Shown: positions 1 to 10,000 of the stretch, in pieces
How positions within the stretch are numbered: the first letter of the stretch is position 1
How the letters are laid out: the number at the start of each line of letters is the position of its first letter
DNA from: Pseudomonadota bacterium
GTDB taxonomy: Bacteria > Pseudomonadota > Gammaproteobacteria > Burkholderiales > Burkholderiaceae_C
DNA length: 52,020 nt
Assembly (NCBI GenBank): GCA_018241265.1
Contig: JAFEEF010000058.1
Span: 1 to 52,020, forward strand
Direction: 5' to 3'
Program-made: the position numbers and the translations under genes
The notes under the pieces: model-generated
The model's input: the letters and a program-made list of their open reading frames with translations, nothing else
Told to the model about the DNA's origin: nothing
The model's database searches: none

Positions 1-318
1 GAGATCGGCTACAACAACGCCGAAGAGGCCGAGGACGGCGCGGTGGCGCTCAACATGCTGCGCAACGGCAAGTTCGACTTCGTCGTCAGCGACATCAACA
101 TGCCGAACATGAACGGCTTCGACCTGCTCGCGTCGATCAAGAAGGAAGATGCGCTGAAGCACCTGCCGGTGCTGATGGTGACGGCCGAGGCGCGCAAGGA
201 AGACATCGTCCGCGCGGCGCAGGACGGTGCCGCCGGCTACATCGTCAAGCCCTTCACGAAGGCGACCCTCGAAGAGAAGGTGCAGAAGATCATGCAGAAG
301 CTGGCCGCGACGGCCTGA
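1..318 (+). CDS. cheY: Chemotaxis response regulator CheY (5' end outside the window)
   Basis: This is a single receiver domain that ends without an output domain, as expected for CheY, the diffusible phospho-signal that binds the flagellar switch protein FliM. The reading frame is open from base 1, so the start codon and the first acidic residues lie upstream. Visible landmarks are the phospho-acceptor strand [13 protein letters not shown], the LMVTAEA strand carrying the conserved Thr/Ala, and the [11 protein letters not shown] lysine loop. It is followed 21 bases later by cheZ, which fixes its identity as the chemotaxis CheY rather than a generic receiver. The order cheY-cheZ near flhBA/fliA is common in betaproteobacteria. 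Confidence 0.93.
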   Translation, partial: EIGYNNAEEAEDGAVALNMLRNGKFDFVVSDINMPNMNGFDLLASIKKEDALKHLPVLMVTAEARKEDIVRAAQDGAAGYIVKPFTKATLEEKVQKIMQKLAATA

Positions 319-339
319 TGCGCTGCGAGGATCCGAATC

Positions 340-969
340 ATGAAGATGAACGAAATCGATGCGCTCGCGTCGCAGATGGGCCAGGCCTCGCCGGAAGTGT
401 TCCAGCAGCTCGGCCTGATCACGCGGCAGCTCCACGACACGCTCGAGCATCTCGGCGTGATGCCCAAGCTGCAGACGGCGGCCAACGGCCTGCCGGATGC
501 CCGCAGCCGGCTCTCCTACATCGCGAAGAAGACCGGCGACGCGGCCGACAAGGTGCTGAACCTCGTCGACCAGGCCAAGGTCGAGCACACCGCGATCGCC
601 GAGCAGACGCGCGCGATGGCCGAAGCGATCACGTCCGATCCGGTGCGCGCGGTCGCCACCGGCGCGGTGATGAACTTCGTGCAGGACGTCGAGGCGCGCA
701 CCGCGCGCATCGACCAGCACCTGACCGACATCATGATGGCGCAGGACTTCCACGACCTGACCGGCCAGGTGGTCGCGAAGGTGGTGTCGCTCGCGAGCGA
801 CCTGGAGGACAGCCTCGTCAAGCTGCTCGTGCAGGCCGCGCCGCCCGAGCAGGCGCAGAAGGTCGAAGCCGCGATCCTGAACGGACCGGTCGTGAACCCG
901 GAGGGCCGCACCGACGTGGTCACCAACCAGGGTGAAGTGGACGATCTGCTGGCGAGCCTCGGGTTCTGA
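340..969 (+). CDS. cheZ: Protein phosphatase CheZ
   Basis: CheZ dephosphorylates CheY-P and so terminates the chemotaxis signal at the motor. The 209-residue product has the expected length and all-helical character. The catalytic segment MMAQDFHDLTGQV (about residues 131-143) carries the conserved glutamine that orients the attacking water. The extreme C-terminus QGEVDDLLASLGF is the tethered CheY-binding peptide. The start ATG at 340 gives MKMNEIDALA; a second Met two codons later is an alternative. It is the last chemotaxis gene before an unrelated ~36 kb interval; the flagellar genes that usually follow resume at 37491. Confidence 0.95.
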   Translation: MKMNEIDALASQMGQASPEVFQQLGLITRQLHDTLEHLGVMPKLQTAANGLPDARSRLSYIAKKTGDAADKVLNLVDQAKVEHTAIAEQTRAMAEAITSDPVRAVATGAVMNFVQDVEARTARIDQHLTDIMMAQDFHDLTGQVVAKVVSLASDLEDSLVKLLVQAAPPEQAQKVEAAILNGPVVNPEGRTDVVTNQGEVDDLLASLGF

Positions 970-999
970 CGCGCCGAAAATCGACCCACGCCTACTGCG

Positions 1000-1380
1000 T
1001 CACGAGGAAAGGGCGGGCTTGTAGGCCAAGCCCAGTTCCGTAGCCAAGGACTCGAGCCGTTTGTCGAGAGTCCAGAGCAGGGTCTTGCCTGCCAGGAGCG
1101 CCGAGGCAAGCAGACTCACGTCGACGAACCCGCATCCGCGGCCGAACAACGCCCGCTGCTGGATCAGCTCAAGAAGCTCGTCGGTCAGCGGAGCCGGAAC
1201 GGTCTCCAGTTCGCGCAGCAGCGCGATGACTTCGGCGCGTCGAGGTGGGGTTCCGCAGGCGACCTCCACGATGACATGGGGATGGCATACCACGAGTCCG
1301 TCTTCCAGCAACGCGGCGAGCCGCTCATCGCGTCGTTTGAAGTGCGCCACCCATACAGAGGTGTCGACGAGGACGTTCAC
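1000..1380 (-). CDS. vapC: VapC-type PIN-domain toxin ribonuclease
   Basis: This is a 126-residue PIN-domain protein, the usual size of VapC toxins that cleave RNA and are inhibited by VapB. The N-terminal MNVLVDTSVWVAHF supplies the first catalytic Asp. An acidic residue lies in VIVEVACGT. The GCGFVDVSLLASALL and LWTLDKRLESLA segments provide the remaining metal-binding Asp residues, so the active site looks intact. Its start overlaps the vapB stop by four bases (ATGA), which indicates translational coupling. It is convergent with cheZ, with only about 30 bases between the two stops. Confidence 0.88.
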   Translation of the reverse strand: MNVLVDTSVWVAHFKRRDERLAALLEDGLVVCHPHVIVEVACGTPPRRAEVIALLRELETVPAPLTDELLELIQQRALFGRGCGFVDVSLLASALLAGKTLLWTLDKRLESLATELGLAYKPALSS

Positions 1381-1583
1381 GAGGAGGAAGGCTGGGCTCG
1401 GCGACGGGGTGCGAGTTCAATGTCCGGGGCTTGGCCGCCTAGCGATGCCAGACGGCGCGCGGTCTGGCGTTGAATGAAGGCTTCGACGCACTGCTTGAGC
1501 AGTTCGGACCGCTCGATGCCAGGCGTGGCCAGTGCGACTGCCCTGGCAAACAGCTCGTCGTCGATCGTGAATGTGGTTCTCAT
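1377..1583 (-). CDS. vapB: VapB-type antitoxin
   Basis: This 68-residue protein begins MRTTFTIDDELFARA, the beta-strand-helix start of ribbon-helix-helix antitoxins, followed by ERSELLKQCVEAFIQ (DNA-binding/dimerisation helices) and an ARRLASLGG segment typical of the toxin-binding tail. The protein should neutralise the VapC encoded just downstream and repress its own operon. I chose the ATG at 1583 because it begins the family consensus; an in-frame ATG 39 bases further upstream would add a non-conserved tail that overlaps the putative operator. Confidence 0.85.
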   Translation of the reverse strand: MRTTFTIDDELFARAVALATPGIERSELLKQCVEAFIQRQTARRLASLGGQAPDIELAPRRRAQPSSS

Positions 1584-1597
1584 CGCCTGCTCTGCAT

Positions 1598-1616
1598 CAA
1601 ACTGGGCATCAGTTTG
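1598..1616. promoter_or_regulatory. Operator-like inverted repeat before vapBC
   Basis: CAAACTG-GGCAT-CAGTTTG is a perfect 7-bp inverted repeat with a 5-bp centre. It lies 15 bases upstream of the vapB start, and the unit GCATCAAAC/GCATCAGTTT recurs around it. VapB/VapC complexes typically bind such palindromes for autorepression. The position fits; binding itself is inferred. Confidence 0.6.
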
Positions 1617-1671
1617 CATCAAACCGGGATCACAAACAAGTGAGCCCGCGGCCTACGCTGCGCGGCTGCCT

Positions 1672-1779
1672 TCAGACCGGTGACAAGACCCCGACCATCA
1701 CCTGGGCGGCATAGGCGGCGGTGGCGCCGGCGGAGATCAAGAGGGCCATGGCGAGCGAAGAGAGGCGGAGCGTTTTCAT
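1672..1779 (-). CDS. Small 35-residue signal-peptide ORF
   Basis: An ATG at 1779 is preceded by a GAGGAA ribosome-binding site six bases away and opens a 35-codon frame. The product starts MKTLRLSSLAMALLIS and continues through an Ala-rich h-region to AAYAAQ, a plausible signal-peptidase I site, leaving only about eleven mature residues (AQVMVGVLSPV). It could be a genuine secreted or membrane micropeptide, or the 5' stub of a gene that lost its 3' part when the interval was assembled. I recognise no family. The remaining 207 bases up to the next gene (1780-1986) show nothing else I can support. Confidence 0.4.
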   Translation of the reverse strand: MKTLRLSSLAMALLISAGATAAYAAQVMVGVLSPV

Positions 1780-1986
1780 CGAAGGTTCCTCGTGGCGGCG
1801 AGTGGTGGTGGATCGAACGTCGGACCGGCGGCGCCGGGTGATCGGCCTTTACGCCGGCCTGCCGGGATCGGATGCAGCGCCTTTCGGGCGATCGTCCGAG
1901 ATGGCCGGCTTTCGCGCCGCTCCTGCCGCGAGCGCGACGCAGGTGCCTGACCACAATCGACCGCTACCGTGCCGTCTGCTCAAGCC

Positions 1987-4254
1987 ATGCCCGCGCCTTC
2001 CGCGACCGTCGCCTCCGGCGGCGCGGCCGACACCGCGCCCGATCCGCTGCTGCATGCGGCCTGCGCGCTGACGCGCTGGCACCGGCGCGAGCGCTCGGCC
2101 GCTGCGCTCGTCGCGGGCCAGCCGGTCGCGCGCCCGCTGCGGCCGGCCGACGCGGTGCGCGTGCTCGACGAGGCGGGCTTCCACGCCGCGCTCGTGCAGC
2201 GCCGCATCGACGACCTGCCGTCGCTGCTGCTGCCGGTCGTGCTGCTGCTGGCCGACGGCCAGGCCTGCCTGCTGACGCGCCGCGACGGCGACGACTGCGA
2301 GATCCTCGTCCCTGCGACGCCCAAGATCGCGACGCCGCTGACCTTGCCGCTGGCGGCGCTGGAGGAACGCTACACCGGCACCGCCTTGCTGGCGACGCCG
2401 CGTCCGCCCGAGACCCCTGCGACGCGCGATGCCGAGCTGCGCGATCCGGCCGGCCATTGGCTCTGGGGCACGCTGCGCCGCTTCATCCCGTGCTATCGCT
2501 CGGCGCTCGTCGCGGCGCTGCTCTCCAACGTGCTGATGCTGGTGAGCGGCGTCGTGATGTCGGTCGCCTACGACAAGGTGATACCGCACCAGGCCTTCGC
2601 GACGCTGTGGGCGCTGGCGACCGGCGCCGGCCTCGCGCTGGTCTTCGATCTGCTCGCGCGCCAGCTCCGCAGCCACCTGATCGATGCGGCCGGACGCCGC
2701 GTCGACATGCTGATCGGCTCGGCGCTGTTCCGCCAGACCTTGGCGGTGCGCATGGAGCACCGGCCGGCATCGGCCGGCTCCTATGCGCACCATCTCGCGC
2801 AGGTCGAGGTGGTGCGCGACTTCTTCACGTCGGCGACGATGTCGGCGCTCAGCGACCTGCCCTTCATCGCGATCTTCGTCGCGATGATCTTCTTCGTCGG
2901 CGGTCCGCTCGGCTGGGTGCTGGTGCTCGCGATACCGCTGATCCTCGGCCTCGCGGCGGCGATCCAGAGCTCGCTGCGCCGCTCGATGAGCGCGAACATG
3001 GCGCACCAGGCCGACCTGCAGGGCGTGCTGGTCGAAGCGGTCGAAGGGCTCGAAGACCTGAAGGCCGCCGGTGCCCAGGGCCGCTTCCTGCATCGCTACG
3101 AATCGGCGACCGCGGCGGCGGCCGACGCGGCCCTGAAGGCGCGTTCGCTCAGTGCGCTCACCTCCAACGTGTCGGCAGCGGCGCAGCAGGCCGTCACCTT
3201 GGTGATGCTGGTCTGGGGCGTCTACCTGATCCATGCCGGCGTCGTGACCGGCGGCGCGCTGATCGGCTCGATCATGTTCGCGACGCGCGCGATCGCGCCG
3301 CTCGGCAGCGTCGTCAACCTCGCGACCCGCTACCAGGGCGCGCGTGCCGCGATGGTCTCGCTCGATCGCCTGATGGCCTTGCCGACCGAACGCGATGCCG
3401 GCCGCAGCTACGTGCAGCGGCCCGCGATCGGCGGGCGCATCGCGCTGCACGACGTGTCGTTCGCCTATCCCGATCTCGATGGCGGCACGGCGGCCGCACC
3501 GCGCGTGCTGAAGGGCGTGAGCCTGCAGTTCGCGCCCGGCGAGCGCGTCGCGATCCTGGGCCGCATCGGCAGCGGCAAGTCGACCATCCTGCGATTGCTC
3601 GCCGGCCTTTATCAGCCGGGCGATGGCCGCGTCGAAGCCGACGGCATCGACCTGCGCCAGATCGATCCGGCCGACTTCCGCAGCCGCATCGGCTTCGTGT
3701 CGCAGGATCCGCGCCTCTTCAATGGCAGCCTGCGCGAGAACGTGCTGCTCGGACGTGCCGAGATCGATGCGGCGCAGCTCGTGCAGGTGGCCGCGATGAC
3801 CGGCCTCGATCGCGTCGTCGCCGCGCATCCGCAGGGCTGGGACCTCGCGGTCGGCGAGATGGGCGGGCTGCTGTCGGGCGGCCAGCGCCAGCTCGTCGCG
3901 CTGGCGCGCTGCCTCGTGACGCAGCCGCAGATCCTCTTCATGGACGAGCCGACCAGCTCGATGGACGCGCAGTCCGAGATCCTGTTCCTGCGCCAGCTGA
4001 AGGAAGCCGTCGGCGCGCGCACCTTGATCGTCGTGACCCATCGGCCCGCGGTGCTCGACCTCGTCGATCGCATCGTCGTCGTCGATGCCGGCAAGGTCGT
4101 GCTCGATGGGCCGAAGGCACAGGTGCTGGCGGCGCTGTCGGGCGTGCGCCCCGCTGCGCCGCCGGCGGCCGATCCGGCGACCGCCAACCTGCACCGCCAT
4201 CCGGCGACCCATCCGGTGGCCGCCGACGCACGGACCGAGGCGGCGACCGCATGA
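1987..4254 (+). CDS. Type I secretion ABC transporter (permease/ATPase, LapB-like)
   Basis: This inner-membrane ATPase would energise one-step export of a large substrate through an HlyD/TolC channel. The roughly 755-residue protein has three parts: an N-terminal C39-like domain (about residues 20-145) without a recognisable catalytic Cys motif, i.e. substrate-binding rather than proteolytic; a six-helix exporter membrane domain (about 160-440); and an ABC ATPase with Walker A GRIGSGKST (about 525), signature LSGGQRQ (about 629), Walker B ILFMDEPTSSMD and H-loop VVTHRP. DEPTSSMD and the degenerate C39 domain resemble transporters for giant adhesins (LapB/RtxB class). The start is uncertain: the ATG at 1987 was preferred over an in-frame GTG at 1969, and neither has a clear ribosome-binding site. 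The stop overlaps the next start (ATGA). Confidence 0.92.
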   Translation: MPAPSATVASGGAADTAPDPLLHAACALTRWHRRERSAAALVAGQPVARPLRPADAVRVLDEAGFHAALVQRRIDDLPSLLLPVVLLLADGQACLLTRRDGDDCEILVPATPKIATPLTLPLAALEERYTGTALLATPRPPETPATRDAELRDPAGHWLWGTLRRFIPCYRSALVAALLSNVLMLVSGVVMSVAYDKVIPHQAFATLWALATGAGLALVFDLLARQLRSHLIDAAGRRVDMLIGSALFRQTLAVRMEHRPASAGSYAHHLAQVEVVRDFFTSATMSALSDLPFIAIFVAMIFFVGGPLGWVLVLAIPLILGLAAAIQSSLRRSMSANMAHQADLQGVLVEAVEGLEDLKAAGAQGRFLHRYESATAAAADAALKARSLSALTSNVSAAAQQAVTLVMLVWGVYLIHAGVVTGGALIGSIMFATRAIAPLGSVVNLATRYQGARAAMVSLDRLMALPTERDAGRSYVQRPAIGGRIALHDVSFAYPDLDGGTAAAPRVLKGVSLQFAPGERVAILGRIGSGKSTILRLLAGLYQPGDGRVEADGIDLRQIDPADFRSRIGFVSQDPRLFNGSLRENVLLGRAEIDAAQLVQVAAMTGLDRVVAAHPQGWDLAVGEMGGLLSGGQRQLVALARCLVTQPQILFMDEPTSSMDAQSEILFLRQLKEAVGARTLIVVTHRPAVLDLVDRIVVVDAGKVVLDGPKAQVLAALSGVRPAAPPAADPATANLHRHPATHPVAADARTEAATA

Positions 4255-5480
4255 AGCTCTTCGCTCGCCGCGCCGGTCCGGCGCCGCTGCGCGCGGCCGA
4301 TGTCGCCTACGTGGCCGACCCGCGCAGCGCGGCACTCGCCGATCCGCTGCGCCATGCGTCCTGGGCGCTCTACCTGATGCTGCTGATGGTCGCCGCGGCG
4401 ATAGGCTGGGCGGCGCTGACGCGCGTCGACGACATCACGCGCGCCGACGGCCGGGTGGTCCCGGAAGGACGCGAGCAGGTGATCGCCAGCCTCGAAGGCG
4501 GCATCCTGCGCGAGCTCTATGTGCACGAGGGCATGCAGGTCGATCCGGGCCAGGCGCTCGCGCAGATCGATCCGACGCGCTTCGAGTCGCAGCAGAAGGA
4601 GAGCGAGATACGCCGGCTGTCGCTGCAAGCGACGCGTGCGCGCCTGATGGCCGAAGCGGGCGACGAGCCGCTCGATTTTCCGAAGGCCGTCGCCGCGTCG
4701 CCGGCATTGGTCGCCGCCGAGACCGAGGCCTACGAGGCGCGCCGCCGTGCGCTCGAGCAGGCGTTGAATGCGAACCAGCGCAGCATCGATCTGCTGCAGC
4801 GCGAGAAGGCGATGTCGGAGGCGATGGCCGCCAAGGGCCTGCTGTCCGATGTCGAGGTGATGCGGCTGGCGCGCCAGGTCAACGAGCTGCAGCTGCAGAG
4901 CCAGGAGCGCACGAACCGCTTCCGCCAGGACGCGAGCACCGACCTCGTGCGCGTGCAGAGCGAACTCGCGCAGCTCGACGAGCAGATGAACGGCCGGGCC
5001 GACGTGCTGCGCCGCACCGTGCTGACGTCGCCGGTGCACGGGCTCGTGAAGAACATCCGCACGAGCACGCTCGGCGGCGTGATCGGGCCCGGTGCGCCGG
5101 TGATGGAGATCGTGCCGCTCGGCTCCAAGGTGCTGATCGAGGCGCGCATCAAGCCGGCCGACATCGGCTTCGTGCGGGTCGGCCAGATCGCCGACGTGAA
5201 GCTGTCGGCCTACGACTATGCGACCTACGGCGCGCTGAAGGGCACGGTCGAATACATCAGCCCGGATGCGCTCGGCGATGCCGACCGCGCGCCATCGGCC
5301 GATGCGACCTACTACCGCGCGCTGGTGCGCGCCGACAGCGCCTTGATGGCGCACGGCAAGCCGCTCGCGGCGCTGCCCGGCATGACGGGATCGGTCGAGG
5401 TCCGGACCGGCGAACGCTCGGTGCTCGACTTCCTGCTGCGGCCGGTGCTGAAGTCGAAGGAAGCGTTCCGGGAAGGGTGA
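4251..5480 (+). CDS. Type I secretion membrane-fusion (HlyD-family) protein
   Basis: This is the periplasmic adaptor that links the ABC exporter to the outer-membrane channel. The 409-residue protein has a cytoplasmic tail, one transmembrane helix (about residues 40-60, WALYLMLLMVAAAIGWAAL), the lipoyl half-motif GGILRELYVHEGMQVDPGQ, long coiled-coil hairpins (about 120-265, rich in Gln/Glu/Arg), and a C-terminal beta-barrel ending in the HlyD signature around GMTGSVEVRTGERSVLDF. The ATG overlaps the preceding stop, so the two genes are translationally coupled. Its size and the ATPase partner point to the LapC/RtxD class. Confidence 0.93.
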   Translation: MKLFARRAGPAPLRAADVAYVADPRSAALADPLRHASWALYLMLLMVAAAIGWAALTRVDDITRADGRVVPEGREQVIASLEGGILRELYVHEGMQVDPGQALAQIDPTRFESQQKESEIRRLSLQATRARLMAEAGDEPLDFPKAVAASPALVAAETEAYEARRRALEQALNANQRSIDLLQREKAMSEAMAAKGLLSDVEVMRLARQVNELQLQSQERTNRFRQDASTDLVRVQSELAQLDEQMNGRADVLRRTVLTSPVHGLVKNIRTSTLGGVIGPGAPVMEIVPLGSKVLIEARIKPADIGFVRVGQIADVKLSAYDYATYGALKGTVEYISPDALGDADRAPSADATYYRALVRADSALMAHGKPLAALPGMTGSVEVRTGERSVLDFLLRPVLKSKEAFREG

Positions 5481-5618
5481 GGGCGGCGAGCGCCGCCGAG
5501 CTGCAACAGCGCTTCCTTTCGCCCGGTTTTCCATCCATCGCCGACCTCCATCGCACGGTCTACTGGCGACCGGCGCCATCCGGCGCCATCCGGCACATTC
5601 CCGCCCACGACCGCACCG

Positions 5619-6983
5619 ATGACACTCGCTTCCCGTCGGCTCCGCCTGCTGCTCGCCGTCTTGCCGCTCTGCCTGATGGCCATCGCCGTCCAGGCCAGGG
5701 AGAGCGCGGCCCGTTGCACCGGCGAGGACGACGTTCCCGCCGCGTCCGCATCGGCCAGTGCCCCGCCCGTCGCCGCGCCCGACGCCAGCCAGCCGCGCCT
5801 CACCTTGCAGACCCTCGTGCGCCGCGCCGTCGAGCGCAGCCAGGGCATAGGCGCCGCCAAGCTGCTCGCCCAGGCGGCCAGCGCCGAGGTCGAGCAGCAG
5901 CAGGCCGCCAAGCTGCCGCAGGCGACGCTGTCCGGCAGCTTCGGCCCGACCTATGCGACCGCGCCCGACGTCCCCGGCATCAGCGGCGGCCAGCTCCGGG
6001 CCGGCGTCAACATCAGCGCGCTGCTCTACGACGGCGGCCAGACCGACGAGCTGACCGGCTGGCGCCGCAACCTCGCCGAAGCCGCGCGCCTCGGCCAGAT
6101 CAGCGCCGAAGAGCAGGTCGCGCTGCAGACCGTCTCGCTCGTGCTGGAGCGCAGCCGCTACCGCATGCAGGCGCGCGTCTACCGGCAGTACGAGCGCAGC
6201 GTCGCCTGCCTCGTCGATGCGCTGCGCGACATCGTCGCGGTCGACAAGGGCCGCGCGAGCGAGCTGGTGCAGGCGCAGAAGACGCTGCAGCAGGTCGAAC
6301 TGTCGCAGACCGATACCGCATCGACGTTGCGCCAGATCGAGGTGCGGCTGCGCCGCTTCGTCGGCGACACGCTGCCCGAGACCGAAGGCATGGCCTCGGT
6401 GCTGCTCGCGACGCCGACGCTCGACGACGTGCTGGCGCAGGCCAGCCGCTCGAGCGACATCACGCAGCTCGACGCGCAGGCCGAAGCGCTCGACAGCTAT
6501 GCCCGCTCGGTCGACGCATCGAGCAAGCCGCAGGTCACCTGGAACGTCGGCGGCTCGCGCGCGGTCGGCGTCGGCAGCTCGAGCAGCCTGGGCGCCGGCA
6601 TCAACGTCAACGTGCCGCTCTACGCGCCGACCCTGCGCTATGCCGTCGATGCCGCGCAGAAGCGCGCCGGCGCGGCCCGCCTGCAGCGCGCCGATGCGCT
6701 CGAGGCGCGCCGCTACCGCATCGCCGAAGTGCACGAGCAGGCGGCGTCGGCGTTCGACCGCGCGCGCCGCATCGCCGCGGTCGTCAACGACAGCGAGCTG
6801 GTGCGGGCCGCGACCGTCGAGCAATGGCAGCGCCTCGGGCGCCGCTCGCTGTTCGACGTGATGGCCGCCGAAGGCGACCACTACGCGCTGCGCCTGGCCT
6901 ACGTCAATGCGCTCTACGACGGCGAGCAGGGCAATGCGCTGCTGCGCTCGCTCGGCCTCGGCATCGCGCCCTGGCTGGAATGA
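5619..6983 (+). CDS. TolC-family outer-membrane channel of the type I system
   Basis: This 454-residue outer-membrane efflux protein has a signal peptide (first ~26 residues, ending AVQA-RE), then a linker rich in Ala/Pro, then two copies of the TolC helix-strand-helix architecture with long amphipathic helices (for example TLQTLVRRAVERSQG and VEQWQRLGRRSLFDVMAAEGDHYALR). It resembles AggA/LapE-type channels found beside giant-adhesin exporters. It lies 138 bases after the HlyD gene and 19 bases before the glycosyltransferase gene, so the exporter and the sugar genes may share a transcript. Confidence 0.9.
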   Translation: MTLASRRLRLLLAVLPLCLMAIAVQARESAARCTGEDDVPAASASASAPPVAAPDASQPRLTLQTLVRRAVERSQGIGAAKLLAQAASAEVEQQQAAKLPQATLSGSFGPTYATAPDVPGISGGQLRAGVNISALLYDGGQTDELTGWRRNLAEAARLGQISAEEQVALQTVSLVLERSRYRMQARVYRQYERSVACLVDALRDIVAVDKGRASELVQAQKTLQQVELSQTDTASTLRQIEVRLRRFVGDTLPETEGMASVLLATPTLDDVLAQASRSSDITQLDAQAEALDSYARSVDASSKPQVTWNVGGSRAVGVGSSSSLGAGINVNVPLYAPTLRYAVDAAQKRAGAARLQRADALEARRYRIAEVHEQAASAFDRARRIAAVVNDSELVRAATVEQWQRLGRRSLFDVMAAEGDHYALRLAYVNALYDGEQGNALLRSLGLGIAPWLE

Positions 6984-7002
6984 CGACGACGGCGGCGACG
7001 CC

Positions 7003-10000
7003 ATGAACACCCTCAGCCCGACACCGACCATGTCCAAGCCCGCCAACGCCGCAACGGCCGCGCGCCAGTCGCGCCTCGTCGAAGCGATCCAGCTCCAGCA
7101 GCAGGGCCGTGTCGACGCCGCCATGCAGCGCTTTCGCGCCGTGCTGGCCGACAACCCGAACGATGCGGTCGCGCTCTATTCGCTGTCGGCGATGCTGATG
7201 CAGACGCGCGGCGTCGATGCCGCCGGCGAGGTGCTGGCGCTCGTCGAGCACGGCGTGAACGTCGCGCCGCAATTCGAGCCGCTGTGGTTCGCGCGCGCGA
7301 TGGTGCTGCAGACGCTCGGCCGCCGCGACGACGCGCTCGCCAGCTACGACGAGGCGCTGCGCCTGAAGCCGGGATACGTCGACGCGCTGCTCAACAGCGG
7401 CGCGCTGCTGCGCGAGCAGCATCAGCACGTGAAGGCGCTGGAGCGCTTCAACCAGGTGCTGGCGATCGATCCGAACCATGAATCGGCACTCGGCAACTGC
7501 GCGATCCTGCTGACCGAGTTCAAGCAGAGCGAGAAGGCGATCGCGATGTTCGAGCGCCTGCTGAAGCTCAACCCCGACTATCCGTACGGCCTCGGCCTCC
7601 TGAGCTACGAGCGCCTGCATGCCTGCGACTGGACCGACTTCGAGGCGCTGCGCGAGCGCATCGTCTCCGGCGTGCGTGCCGGCCGGCGCGCCAGCAAGAC
7701 GCTCGGCCTGATGGCGATCTCGGACCAGGCGAGCGACCATTTCCTGGCCGCGCGCATCTTCGCGCGCCAGTGGTTCCCGAAGCAGCGCGAGGCGCTGTGG
7801 AACGGCGAGCGCTACGAGCACGACAAGATCCGCATCGCCTACGTCTCGCCCGACCTGCGCGAGCATCCGGTCGGCCATCTGACCGCCGGCCTCTTCGAGC
7901 GCCACGACAAGTCGCGCTTCGAGACGATCGCGATCTCGCTCGGCATCGACGACCAGAGCCGCCTGCGCGCGCGCATGCAGCAGGCGTTCGACCGCTTCGT
8001 CGACGTGCGCGGCATGGGCTCGCGGCAGATCGCCGAGCTGATGCGCGAGATGGAGGTCGACATCGCGATCGACCTCGCCGGCTACACCTCGGACTCGCGC
8101 ATCGACGTCTTCGCCTGGCGCCCGGCGCCGCTGCAGATCGCCTGGCTCGGCTATCCGGGCACCTTGGCGACCGACTACGTCGACCACATCCTCGCCGACC
8201 CGCACGTGATCCCGCCGGAGCACGAGCCGTTCTACACCGAGAACGTCGTGCGGCTGCCGCACACCTACCTGCCGACCGACACGGCCATCGAGATCGCGGC
8301 CGAGACGCCGACCCGCGAGGCCTGCGGCCTGCCGCCGACCGGCCCGGTGCTGTGCTCGTTCAGCCACGACTACAAGATCCACCCCGACGTGTTCGCCGCC
8401 TGGATGCGCATCCTGAAGCGCCTGCCGGGCAGCGTGCTGTGGCTCGTCACGCGCAATGCGTACTCGCAGGCCAACCTGCGTCGTTCGGCCGAAGCGCACG
8501 GCATCGATCCGGCGCGGCTCGTCTTCGCGCAGCGCGTGCCGCGCGTCGAAGACCATCTGGCGCGCTATCGCCTGGCCGACGTGTTCCTCGACACGACGCC
8601 GTACAACGCCCACACCACCGCGGCCGATGCGCTGATGGCCGGCCTGCCGGTCGTGACCTGCATGGGCAACGCCTTCCCGGCGCGCGTCGCGGGCAGCCTG
8701 CTGCATGCGATCGGGTTGCCGGAGCTGATCACGCACACGCTGGCCGACTACGAGCAGCTCGTCGTCGAGCTGGTGTCGGACCGTGCACGACTCGCCGACG
8801 TGAAGACGCGTCTGGCCGCGAACCGCCAGACCCATGCGCTGTTCGACACGCAGCGCTTCTGCACCGATCTCGAAGCGACGCTCAGGCGGCTGCACGACGA
8901 GCGCCGGCAGACCTTGCCCGGCGCGGTGTCGAAGGCCGAGGCCGTGACGGCACCGACTTTCGCCGCGCCGCCTGCGGCCGAAGCAGAGCTGGCGCAGGCC
9001 GCGCAGATGCTGGCAGGCGGGAACATGCCGCAGACCGAATTGCACCTGCGCCGCTACCTGCGCTTCGGCGGCAGCGACCCGCGTGCAGCGCAGATGCTGA
9101 CGCGCGTCGCCGCGGGCTACGGACTGCCCGAGGGCCATGAACTGGTCGAGCATCCCGCCGCCGCACCCGGCAGCGCCGACGCGAAATACTTGCTGGTCAA
9201 GGCCTGGGGCTACGGCTTCTGGAGCGACGTGCACCACGTGCTCGGCCAGATGCTGCTCGCCGAGCTCACCGGTCGCATCCCGGTCGTCCATTGGGGCACG
9301 AACAGCCTGTTCGGCGACGGCTCCGGCGGCAATGCCTGGGACCTCTACTTCGAGCCGGTGTCCGACGTGCGCATCGACGACCTCGCCGGCCTCGTCGCCG
9401 GGCGCGACATCTATCCGCCGAAGTGGCGCCTCGATCGGCTGCGCGACGAGAACGTCGGCAAGTGGAGCGGGCCGCAGGCGCGCCTCGCCGCGCCGTACTT
9501 CTTCGCGCGCGACGAGGCGCTCGCGGTCAGCGACTTCTACGCCACCGTCAGCTCGATCGTCCCGTGGATCGGCCGCGCCTCGCGCTACCACGGCCTGAGC
9601 GACGACCGGATCTACCGCCAGCTCTTCGACCGCTACCTGAAGCCGCGGCCGCAGGTGGTCGCGCGGGTCGATGCCTTCCACCGTGCCCATCTCGCCGGCC
9701 GGCATTGGGCCGCGGTGCATGTGCGCGGCTCCGACAAGGTCCACGAGTCGGCGGCGCTGCACCAGACCAACGAGCGCTACGACGGCTTCGTCGAGCGCAT
9801 CGTCGAACTCAATCCGGAGATCGGCCTCTTCCTGCTCACCGATGCGGTCGACGTGCACGCGCGCTACGCGCAGCGCTATGGCGATCGCGTCGTCACGACG
9901 CCGGCGCTGCGCAGCGACTCGACGACCGGCGTGCACATGCAGGGCCATGCCGGGTCGACGGTCGGCACCGAAGTGCTGGTCGACGCGCTGCTCGCGGCAC

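Noticed and set aside
1849-7154. Long minus-strand frames opposite the secretion genes (828 and 1180 codons)
   Set aside because: They are shadows of high-GC coding on the plus strand, with His/Arg/Ala-rich nonsense composition and no domains.
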